Positions 54,601 to 61,695 of a stretch of DNA of 64,000 nt are shown here, piece by piece. Each line of letters starts with the position of its first letter. Positions within the stretch are counted from its first letter, which is position 1. The stretch covers positions 1,982,501-2,046,500 of the forward strand of contig NC_090698.1 of the NCBI RefSeq assembly GCF_040954835.1. Direction: 5' to 3'. The notes below the pieces were generated by a model that saw nothing but the letters and a program-made list of their open reading frames with translations, did no database searches and was not told the DNA's origin. The translations under genes and the position numbers were made by a program. The DNA is from Lepisosteus oculatus. Lineage: Eukaryota > Chordata > Actinopteri > Semionotiformes > Lepisosteidae.

Positions 54601-57563
54601 TTCCCCTCTTTCCAGAAACCTGGCCTTTCCTGGCCCTGATGGTGTCACGCGTCACAATGTGAATCAACTCAGGCCAAAGCTGGGCTCGTTCTTCCTCCCG
54701 AGTCTGCAATCATCACTCGGCAAACAAGTGGAAAAGCTGCAGCAGTCAGCGTTGTCTGTCTGCTTCTCACGGAACACACTGACTCAGCACAGCACACTGA
54801 CCGTGCCCCAAGAAGGTCACTCACTCTAAGGAAGGGCAGAGGAATCTCAGTGCTGGGGACATGATGGGCCTGATGGATCCATATTTCCTTGGCTGCCATT
54901 ATCATATTTCTCTCCTACTGTTTCTGATGTATTTAGAAACAATTCTAGCAGAGACATTAGGGTGGTTTAAAAGACCCATATTTTAACTTTTAGTTTAAAA
55001 AGAATTGCCAAAGTTTCAAGTGAACACTAAAAAACCCCGAAGCACTTACAAAGTTTCACTGGTCGTGCCATTTTCTGTTTGTTTTTGTTTAAGGGCTCTA
55101 CCCTACAGCATCAGGAAGGAAATAAATATGCAGAGTCCATTCCTATTAAAATGAGCATTTCTGAAACTGTAAGATTCCCCTGAAACAGATCAACCTTCTG
55201 CATGAACATCTTATCCGGGACTTGCATATTTCACGAGGCCAATCTACCCTTGTGTTTGTGTCTTCTCACTTGTATGCTTGGTGTTGTGTCTCAGTTCTCC
55301 ATGATGTGTACTGTATTCTTCGTGGCTCGTTTTATTCTAGAAGAGCTTTGCACATAACGGGACTCTGCGAATACGGATTGCATGAGAACCAGTCCATGAA
55401 TGCAAGCTGTCGTACCCTAAAAGTGTCCCTTACCAGATAGCGGCTCCTTGGGTTTCACTTCAGGCTGCTCGACCACCTTCTCCTCCTCGGGCTCGGGCGA
55501 CCCTTTCTCGGAAGGGTTTTTGGTCTTCCCGCCCCTCACCATCTTGAGAAAGGACGTGCGCCTCTTTTCCGTCTCCTCCTTCTCCCCCGGGCTCAGGGGG
55601 TCCCCGTTAGGCAGGCTCTCCTTGCGCTTTCCAGGCAGCCTACAGATGGAAACAGAGAGGGGGGGCGCGGCACCCCGCCGTTCACTTTCTGGACCTGAGA
55701 CGCCTGACCCTCCGCTGAAACAACATTCACACGATAAACAAAGAGGCGATAAACACGAGCTGCCGCACGCTCGCTGCTCAGTGAGACACATGACTGGGGC
55801 AGCCCAGTATCTCCTCCTCCTCCAGGTCAGTGTGTTAATAAGGTGTTATTCTACGGCTTGCGCACCAATCACAGTCTCGCATCCCGGCAAACACAATACT
55901 CCTTCCAGCGTATCGTTTTCAGGCCAAGAGAGATGTCAGACGACGGAGGTGAAGCGAAATTATAGCTTCAGTGCCTGAGTGCACTTGGAGAGAGGATGAA
56001 AGTGCATTTAAAACTCATACAGTAGCTGTAAGCATGTCTTTGCCCAAAGGGTGGTGGGAGTCTGGAACAGTCTACCCAGCCATGCTGTTGAAGCCAAAAC
56101 CCTGGCTTCGTTTAAGAAATGGCTGCAGGAGACCCTTGGATCAATTAACAAGGGGGCCAAGTGGCTCCTCTTGCTTGTAGCTATTATTGTTGGAGTCTCG
56201 TGGCGTAACTGGCACAGATGCGGGTGTGAGGAGGCTGGACAGGGTGTTGAGTCCGAGCCAGGAAGGCAGGAAAAGGTGTGGACTAGGTTGGGCCCGGTTC
56301 TGCTACCCACCATCTGCTTGTGTGCTCTAGAAAGGGGCAGCGATCGAATGCTGGAGCCCCCCACCCCACTTTGCATTCCTGGACGAAACAATGCAGCCCC
56401 TCGCGTTGAGTGACCGTTCCCCAAAAGACAGGAGCCATGTCTTATGAAAACAGAGCCTGATCAGCGGAGATGATGACACGGGCCGCACTCCAGGTTTCAC
56501 GGCGTCAACACAGCCCTAATGGACTCGCTCCCAAACAATGTGACGGCTTTAAATAGCTCGTTAGGAACAAGGCGAAACAGAAACAAACCGCTTCGTTCCC
56601 AGCTTGGATAAAATTAATTCAAACGAGATGTTTCCATTTGCACAGACTGAGCAAATAACAGGGAAAATTCCAGAAAAAAACCCAGACGAAGCCCAGTGAG
56701 GAAAATAAATAATAGGATGTGGACTTTGTCTCACTTTGACTTAGATTGTACCTCAGTAACTCTGACATTGGTTTTAAAACTAACAGCACCTGAATGCAGA
56801 CATGAAGCTCTATATTTAACTTCTAGTCCACAAGATCGGCCCATCGGTACGGCGACACCTAAGCAGGCATCCCCTACTGCTCCCCTGCAGAGTGCAGAGC
56901 CTTATCATCATCACGGTGTCTTAGGCTACTTGTCTTACAGGCTGCAGAGAGTGGCCTTCACACAGGGAGTATGGAATCTTGTAACAGGCACAGGATGGGC
57001 ACTGCCTGATAGCCTTGCCTTGTGTGTCGTGCAGGGCCTGATGTTGATGTGCGTGCATAAGGCTGAGATTTCCAACACGATTGCCCGCATTCACACACAC
57101 ACCCCTGCACATACCTGAGCAGAGACACGATCTCCTCCGAGCTCCTGCGCACATGCTTCTTCTTGTCGTGGGCGGTGATGTCGCTGGGGTGCCGGGAGGC
57201 CGGGCTGTTCTCCCCCCTGCTGCGCCCCGACATGCGCAGCCCCTTGCCCAGCTTGCCCAGGGTCTTGAGTGGGGAGCGCATGCGCTCCAGCGTGCCCCGC
57301 AGGGGGCTGTTCCGGCCCCCCAAGCTGCGCCGCTCCTCGTTCACCTCGTTCTCCTCCTCTTCCTCCTCGAAGGGGTTCTTCCCCCCCAGCGTCCCCCCTC
57401 TCAGGGAGGAGTTTTCGTTCTCCTCGGCCTCCTCCTCCCGGTCCACCTCTTCGAAAGGGTTCAGGCTCATCTTGCGCAGGATCAGCTCCCCTCTCAGCTT
57501 CGCCACCTCTCCGCTCCCCTTTCTCCCCTTCAGCCTCCCCGGCAGGTTCTTAAGGACGGGCAT
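31828..57563 (-). CDS. Exocyst complex component 3-like (Sec6 domain) protein, TNFAIP2/EXOC3L2/EXOC3L4 family; 12 coding exons, 857 aa
   Basis: Minus-strand join of 57563-57115, 55639-55434, 44696-44033, 42844-42730, 42412-42302, 39904-39804, 38839-38729, 38291-38156, 37221-37099, 36297-36142, 33919-33798 and 32107-31828. All introns are GT-AG and all junction phases agree, giving 2574 nt including stop. Residues 1-218 are charged and probably disordered: NPF motifs at 35-37 and 63-65 lie beside acidic runs, with basic stretches and RRSS/RRTS sites. Residues 219-857 are helical and match the Sec6/EXOC3 family in signature stretches such as [33 protein letters not shown] and [12 protein letters not shown]. 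Family members bind membranes or Ral/exocyst components and act in vesicle tethering or, for TNFAIP2 (M-Sec), tunnelling-nanotube formation. I infer EXOC3L2 or TNFAIP2 as the closest relative but cannot separate the paralogues without alignment. No frameshift or internal stop is present. One or more 5' non-coding exons lie upstream. Confidence 0.9.
32815..33115. promoter_or_regulatory. CpG-rich patch in the last intron of the exocyst-3-like gene
   Basis: Dense CpG (GGCCGCGGCGCGG, CACGCGGCCGCC) lies in the intron between the last two coding exons, followed by G-runs near 33070-33090. Its function is unknown; late intragenic CpG islands can mark alternative promoters or enhancers. Confidence 0.3.
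33798..33919 (-). CDS. Exocyst-3-like gene, coding exon 11
   Basis: Acceptor GTTTTTCCTTCAG and donor CCG|GTAAGT; phase 0 to 2. It encodes residues 725-764, including [18 protein letters not shown] and LVREYPDI, the well-conserved C-terminal signature of EXOC3-like proteins. Confidence 0.92.
34597..34669 (+). repeat. Unassigned ~73-bp conserved element, copy 2
   Basis: The plus strand contains TAAACAAAGCTTTCCTGTTG, then TCCGTGGAGGTGACAAACGG and ATGTTTTAACTGGAGCC, aligned with the minus strand at 27.6 kb with one single-base gap. It lies downstream of the exocyst-3-like stop codon's intron region, between coding exons 10 and 11, antisense to the gene. Confidence 0.55.
35529..35638. repeat. Palindromic tandem repeat, 44-bp higher-order unit
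   Basis: Five copies of CTAACCTACGTTAG (one with CTAAAC) start at 35532, 35553, 35576, 35597 and 35620. The spacings alternate 21, 23, 21, 23, so the true unit is 44 bases, present 2.5 times. Each 14-mer can pair with itself (CTAAC...GTTAG). It lies in the intron between coding exons 10 and 11 of the exocyst-3-like gene. Confidence 0.9.
35752..36040 (-). mobile_element. tRNA-derived SINE copy C, intronic, with intact B box
   Basis: This minus-strand copy has the best preserved pol III promoter of the three: the B box GGTTCAAATCC fits the consensus exactly. It sits about 100 bases downstream of coding exon 10 of the exocyst-3-like gene, in the same orientation. The pentamer-repeat tail is lost or short. 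Confidence 0.8.
36142..36297 (-). CDS. Exocyst-3-like gene, coding exon 10
   Basis: Acceptor TCGTCTGCCAG and donor CTG|GTGAGC; phase 0 to 0. It encodes 52 residues (673-724) with [13 protein letters not shown] and a basic [21 protein letters not shown] helix, the standard family motif before the C-terminal bundle. Confidence 0.92.
36629..36676 (+). repeat. (ATT)n microsatellite
   Basis: About 15 uninterrupted ATT units in an intron of the exocyst-3-like gene. Unlike the arrays at 4.26 and 16.77 kb, I do not see the dispersed-repeat body beside it. Confidence 0.9.
37099..37221 (-). CDS. Exocyst-3-like gene, coding exon 9
   Basis: Acceptor TTGTTGTTCCAG and donor CTG|GTACAG; phase 0 to 0. It encodes 41 residues (632-672) beginning [12 protein letters not shown], a conserved position in the C-terminal half of the Sec6-like domain. 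Confidence 0.9.
38156..38291 (-). CDS. Exocyst-3-like gene, coding exon 8
   Basis: Acceptor TTGACGGCAG and donor AAG|GTAAGA; phase 2 to 0. It encodes residues 586-631 ([21 protein letters not shown]). The start contains a cysteine-rich patch (CTQCEPAEC) whose role I do not know. Confidence 0.9.
38729..38839 (-). CDS. Exocyst-3-like gene, coding exon 7
   Basis: Acceptor ATCGTGTCAG and donor TTCAG|GTGTGT; phase 2 to 2. It encodes R549 to F585, including [16 protein letters not shown], close to the conserved Y-x-x-x-x-A-x-x-N-N-C motif of the EXOC3 family and one of the strongest identity markers of the gene. Confidence 0.92.
39804..39904 (-). CDS. Exocyst-3-like gene, coding exon 6
   Basis: Acceptor TCTTCATGCAG and donor CAG|GTGAGG; phase 0 to 2. 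It encodes 33 full codons with [19 protein letters not shown], residues 516-548, a helix of the Sec6-like fold. Confidence 0.88.
42302..42412 (-). CDS. Exocyst-3-like gene, coding exon 5
   Basis: Acceptor CTGTGTTCCAG and donor AAG|GTCAGG; phase 0 to 0. It encodes exactly 37 residues of charged amphipathic helix ([12 protein letters not shown]), residues 479-515. Confidence 0.88.
42730..42844 (-). CDS. Exocyst-3-like gene, coding exon 4
   Basis: Acceptor TGTCTTTCAG and donor CAGG|GTAAGA; phase 2 to 0. It adds R440 and 38 residues including the [14 protein letters not shown] stretch, which resembles the LxPLLPPE helix start of TNFAIP2-type proteins. Confidence 0.9.
43030..43310 (+). repeat. 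Dispersed fish repeat, copy 3, intronic
   Basis: ACACCCTGGATGGGACACTG, CCAATTAACCTAGCAACAGG, ATAAACTCCACACAGATCG and ATTAACCACCATTCC follow the family order. It lies in the intron before coding exon 4 of the exocyst-3-like gene. The copy is diverged. Confidence 0.6.
44033..44696 (-). CDS. Exocyst-3-like gene, coding exon 3 (start of Sec6-like part)
   Basis: Acceptor CTCCCCGGCAG and donor AACAG|GTCGGT; phase 1 to 2. This 664-base exon is much the longest and encodes residues 219-439. It opens with helical [19 protein letters not shown] and ends with [14 protein letters not shown], a typical stretch of the family. Two low-complexity inserts rich in Gly, Ala, Thr and Pro interrupt the helices. 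The exon is strongly GC-rich compared with the other Sec6 exons, so long frames are open on both strands; only this one splices in phase and shows family motifs. Confidence 0.9.
46278..46372 (+). repeat. Diverged relative of the 56.03-kb retroelement fragment
   Basis: GCATTTCTTTACACAAGGAG through TTTACCCAGGTATGTTGTTGAAG aligns with the 56.03-kb copy over about 70 bases. It is followed directly by a C/T-rich, GC-rich segment (46.38-46.86 kb) that may be another repeat. Confidence 0.4.
46380..46860. repeat. GC-rich C/T-skewed segment, probable unclassified repeat
   Basis: About 480 bases of pyrimidine-rich, proline-codon-rich DNA ending GGACCGTGACAAGAGCC. A 150-codon plus-strand frame is open, but its composition (Pro/Ser/Arg) and the lack of splice context argue against a gene. 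It resembles dispersed-repeat DNA in fish introns; I cannot name the family. Confidence 0.3.
48185..48445. mobile_element. Possible degraded inverted-repeat element
   Basis: The left end (GGGGAGCCCCAGTCCAGC) and the complement of the right end (GGAGAGCCCCGATCCACTC) are similar, about 240 bases apart. The match is imperfect, so this is tentative. Confidence 0.3.
50280..50625 (-). promoter_or_regulatory. CpG-rich island inside intron 2 of the exocyst-3-like gene; possible internal promoter
   Basis: About 340 bases are markedly richer in C, G and CpG than the AT-leaning intron around them. The stretch includes six copies of GGCTC (50386-50415) and a C-run at 50417-50426. On the minus strand it is followed by a near-consensus splice donor, CTCAAG|GTAAGG, at 50156. 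This fits a promoter plus alternative leader exon on the gene's own strand. It is an inference without transcript data. Confidence 0.45.
53195..53225 (+). repeat. (CA)n-rich tract
   Basis: Interrupted CACACC and CACACA units in intron 2 of the exocyst-3-like gene. Confidence 0.8.
55434..55639 (-). CDS. Exocyst-3-like gene, coding exon 2
   Basis: Acceptor TCTGTAG and donor G|GTAAGG; the phase changes from 2 to 1. It encodes residues 150-218, a Lys/Glu/Pro-rich linker with a basic [14 protein letters not shown] patch that could bind acidic lipids or be phosphorylated. The patch resembles the end of the previous exon (RRSS before a hydrophobic-basic stretch). Splicing joins R150 and V219 in frame with the flanking exons. 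Confidence 0.85.
56028..56200 (+). repeat. Retroelement-like tail fragment (VWNSLP motif)
   Basis: The plus frame reads [20 protein letters not shown], a pattern often seen at the end of fish non-LTR retroelement reverse-transcriptase ORFs. It is followed by GGATCAATTAACAAGGGGGC. A diverged relative lies at 46.28-46.37 kb and pieces occur near 25.88 kb. It is in intron 1 of the exocyst-3-like coding region. Confidence 0.5.
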
Positions 57564-57585
57564 CCTTCGCCCACGTGGATAAATT
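57115..57585 (-). CDS. Exocyst-3-like gene, first coding exon (ATG at 57563)
   Basis: The acceptor TTCTTCTTTCCAG ends at 57586, and 22 bases of 5'UTR precede the ATG at 57563-57561 (A at -3). The exon ends in CTCAG at 57115 before the donor GTATGT, phase 2. It encodes residues 1-149: a Lys/Arg-rich start, NPFEE at 35-39 and 63-67 each followed by a glutamate-rich run, a basic [18 protein letters not shown] stretch, and a PKA-type RRSS site near the end. The strong acceptor shows this is not exon 1 of the transcript. Confidence 0.85.
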
Positions 57586-59662
57586 CTGGAAAGAAGAAAA
57601 AGACGATTCAATCTCTTTTAACCGAAGCATGTTTGATTTAGCTTCTGCATCCCCTACACCACCTATAAGAAGTCAAAATCATTTCTTTCAGAAGCCTGAG
57701 TAGCTCATAGAGGCTGCAGCTGAGCCCAGTTTCTTTCACACCAAGCAAACTTGTCTTGTCTTTGCTGCAGGTGTAGCGCTGGTTCATTACTAAGGTCACA
57801 GGCCTGTGAATAAGCTGTCACCTTTTCTGACAGCCCTTTTGACGATGCGGCTAGGATGAAGCATCAGGGAGGCAAGAGCAACTTCAGAAACCAGAACTAA
57901 CGACTGAGATGTGACCACTTTATAAACATAACCACATCTGAAGTCATGACTGGGCCAGTTCTGTCACGGGCACTGAGGAGACTTGAATAAAGACACCTAC
58001 ATGCCTTCTCTCAGGAAGACGTTGCTGAACTGTTGAGTCAGCTGAACAAAAGAACATGATGAAATAGCCTGTACCAGTCTTTTGTGCATAAGACATTTTG
58101 TTCCTTGCTAGGAGACTCTGAAGTAAATCTTCTAAAACACCGTGATTGCGTCTTCTCCAGGGACTAACTCAAACCCATGCCAATCCCTCATACTTGAGGA
58201 GAGCACATAAGCAAAGAGTTCAAAGGTGAAGGCAGACTTCCCTGGGAACTGTGTTTGCTTACTCATCAGCGGCAGTAAAAGTAATGAGAATGTTAATGTC
58301 ACTTGTAGTTCGTTTACGCAATTGGCCCAGAACCTTGCTTGACATATTGCCAGACTATGTTTTTTTATTTTTCTATTGTGGGGAGTCTGGCTTTAAGAGG
58401 CTCAAAACGAGAACCAGACACAGCAGAGAAAAGTCTTGATGTGGAATTCCGACGGTAAGATGGTACAGAGAGTTCAACCCTGAGGACTTCGACATTTGTT
58501 TAGAAAGACATCTGGGTAGCATTACAAAAAAAGGAAAACAATCACCATTTCTTGAAATGGGAGCTATTTATTGTTAGAAAAAGAGTCACAAGCACAGCCT
58601 GAGCTGCAGTTTTCTCAGGCAATTCTTGATGAAGATGTCTGAGGACCACTGCAGACAACATTTGCTGATTTCTGCTAAAGCTGACTCAAGTGACCACTAA
58701 GGAACAATAACTGGGAATTTTTCACATTTTAATAAGTCTGAATTTTCTCCCACCATCTGATGATATGATTTAATTCAAAGTTGCCTTTTTTCAGCTTCTC
58801 TACTGTTCAAAATTTGTTCAGTGTTTTTTCTGTAAAAGTAAGGACAGGCATAACTGAATCTGTAAATGATCCAATGTTTAAGGGCCTCTGGCGAACCTCT
58901 GGCGAACCTCCAGGAGCTCAGCCTCAGCAACCCAAACCAGTGTCAGAACTACTTTGCAAAAGTCTGGTCCTCTGCTCCTCACAATCAACAGGCAGAACTG
59001 TATCACTGGATCTGAATACAGCAGTTCAACAGCTTTGCACTGGAGCTGTCTGGAGTTTGTTGCTAGTTGTGTGAATTGTACCATGCAAAGTCAAAATTTT
59101 TACCTTTGCTAAATGTGTTCATTGCAGGTGTGCAGGAAGACGAATGACACCAAACGATTTGCTTAGATCCTCGAAAAAGATCACCTGATTCCTATTATGA
59201 TGATAGATAGTGCCTTCTTGGTGTGCACCATCTCAGAATGCACCTCACAGCCATGTTGCAATAGGACATGGTGAGGATACGGGAAAGGGATGGACTACCT
59301 ACAGGTTTTAAAGTGTTGTGGAATTTCAAGCTTTTCTGAAAAGAAGAAACCTGGGGAAATAAAAGTAAGTTCTGATTCGGAGAGAAGTTGTGGAAGCCTG
59401 AATTGCACCCAAGTCATCTCGCAGTCAGGTGGCATCCATGATCCAAAAGTACATATTGGCTGAATTTATTCTGTAAAAGCTCCGATGGGGCAGCTCTCTC
59501 CCAGCTTGCTCAGGAGCGTCATGCTTCGAAGCCTTTGACCCTCAAAAACGTGAGAAAACACGTTTGTCCAAGTTTGTTTCTGTGACTCCTGCCTCCATAG
59601 AGTGCCTGGATATTTCGCGCGAACGACAGCGCCACAGGCCCAGCCCTGAGCGGCTCCTCCGG

Positions 59663-59722
59663 CTCTGTGTTTGTGTGTGTGTATTCTGTATCCTTGTGTG
59701 TGCGAGTGCGTGCGTGCGTGTG
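59663..59722 (+). repeat. (GT)n/(GTGC)n tract
   Basis: TTTGTGTGTGTGTATTC and GTGCGTGCGTGCGTGTG are interrupted dinucleotide and tetranucleotide repeats. Confidence 0.8.
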
Positions 59723-61555
59723 AAGGTTAGACTCATGGCTTCTCTCCGAGACCAGGTCTGAACCGTTACTTGTGTCCATGTGTTCCGAATGGGCCCGATT
59801 GGACTGAGCTCGCCTGCGCACGAGGGACGGTTCACTGAAGCAGTAACATAATCAGGACAGTTTCACAAAACAGATGGGGGACACAGATATAAACATGAAC
59901 AAGTTTTGGCAAGAGACTGGGTGTTGCGAAAGCTCAGTGTCCCATGAGGAATAGTTGGCCATCTAAATTTTAGTCTTTTACTGAAACACATTTATGCCGG
60001 TAAGTAAGCTTCTTCCCTCTCAGTGAAACTTATTATTACTGGTGCTGCTGCTACGACAAGCCCCATAAAAACTTCTCTTTTAGTGCATAAGAGTTTTTAA
60101 TTTCCTTGAAACCACTTAAAGTATTAGCCTTACTAGACAAGTGTACCTTTCAGCACAATGAAAATGAGGAGCTGTTTTAGTTTTTCCAGTCTGAAACCTC
60201 GTTCACTCTTGTTGAGCTCTAGCTCAGTCTATTTTTAAGGAGCTCAGAAAAACCTTCTCAGCTCTTTAACCATTTCTGGTGTTTATACCTCTGTAGTTGT
60301 TGCTCAATTAGCATTAAGCAAATCAGCACTGCTGATGCTATGTGAGTGTTATTCCACAGGGTGTGGAATTGGTGTTGCATGATGATTAATTAGAACACAT
60401 ATTCTAAATTAACACACTGAAGGTTTGGATCCCTATGCATCAGGTAGCAGGAGGGCCTTTACGAGCTGTTTTGCAGTATATGGCATCTGTTTGCAGACAA
60501 ATCTCACCCTTTCCTTATAGAAGGATCTTCTTTCTAAGAGGCTGGGATGAGGCACGGGAACTAGGGCTCAGGGCTCTGAGTAAGCTACACAAGCACCATC
60601 ACCCTGCTCCGAAAGCTGCTCCGTGTGAAACTCTGCGGATCTGGTCTTCTGCTGTGGAGGAGCTATCCTCTGTCTAGAGCCCAGAGCTCGTGAGCAACCA
60701 AGATCGAATCCCTGCTGGGGCAGGAAGAGCTGCGCTCGTCCCAGTAACAGATGATGGGAGTGAACTGCACGTTTAGCCAGCTCTTTCAGTGGCTCTGGGA
60801 TCTGGGGATCGTCCTGGCAAGGGGAGATGATGGAAGTCTGTCCCAAGCCAGCTGTGCATTGCCTGCCACTGAGAGAGTCATTCCACTGACAGTCCCAATA
60901 TTTGGCTGGCAAGTGTGCAATACCAAGAACTCAGCTACAGTCACCATTGCCAAGTGTCCTTTGGATCACAGGCCCGACACTACGGAGTTCCTGCGGTAAT
61001 TATTAACCGGCTGAAACTGAAATACGGGATATGAAAAAGTGTTCAGTTAAAAGGAAGCCTGACTGCAGAGAGGGAAGTTGTGTGCTTGTGTTGCTCAGCA
61101 GTGCAGAAATTTCAGCAGCCCCACAATCCCAACAGCTGTCATTCATTCTCCTTTATTACATTTTTACTGTGATATTTACTGGATCTTTCAAACCCCTTCC
61201 TGTAGGTCTATATTCTAGAAGAGTTCCTGTGCTGTCTGCAAATGTATTTTAATGAGTTAATGCCTCACGATGGTGTATATTTCCATTCTCTTCTTGACTT
61301 TTATTCTTCCTCTGTATTTATTCAGCTCACACCTTTTGCCCAGCCTGCTGACTATCATAAACTGTGAAATATTAACAGTGCTTACATACCTACTAGTGTT
61401 TTTATCCTACAGTCAGCAACAGTTGATAAGATAATTCAGCATCACTATACTGCTAGTCCTTTGCCAACTTCGTTAATCTCAAATAATTTCAGTATATTGA
61501 CATACATTTTGAAACTGTTGATGACATCAGGACCCATACCCTCTGATAAATAAGT

Positions 61556-61695
61556 CATCCATCCACCCTTTTCCGAACTGCCTTATCCAATACAGGGTCA
61601 TGGGGGAGCAGGATACACCCTCTATAGAACGCCAGTTCATCACAGGGCAGACACAGACACACACACACACACACAAGGGCCAATGTTCCCAGAAG
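61556..61695 (+). repeat. Dispersed fish repeat, 5' fragment, with (CA)n
   Basis: CATCCATCCACCCTTTTCCG, CTTATCCAATACAGGGTCAT and CGCCAGTTCATCACAGGGCA are the first half of the family. A CA microsatellite (about 61648-61664) takes the place where the related copies have ACACTCACA. Confidence 0.65.

Larger units (their letters stand above)
44697..55433 (-). other. Intron 2 of the exocyst-3-like coding region (10.7 kb)
   Basis: Bounded by the donor GTAAGG at 55433 and the acceptor ending at 44697. It holds the CpG island at 50.3-50.6 kb, its minus-strand donor at 50156, retroelement fragments at 46.3 kb, a possible MITE at 48.2 kb and a CA tract at 53.2 kb. I found no further exon that keeps the 1-to-1 phase. 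Confidence 0.7.

Noticed and set aside
55448-55978. 176-codon open frame on the plus strand
   Set aside because: Antisense to coding exon 2 and then running into intron; no splice or family support.
57081-57641. 186-codon and 139-codon open frames on the plus strand
   Set aside because: Antisense shadows of the first coding exon of the exocyst-3-like gene; the minus-strand frame splices in phase and the plus ones do not.
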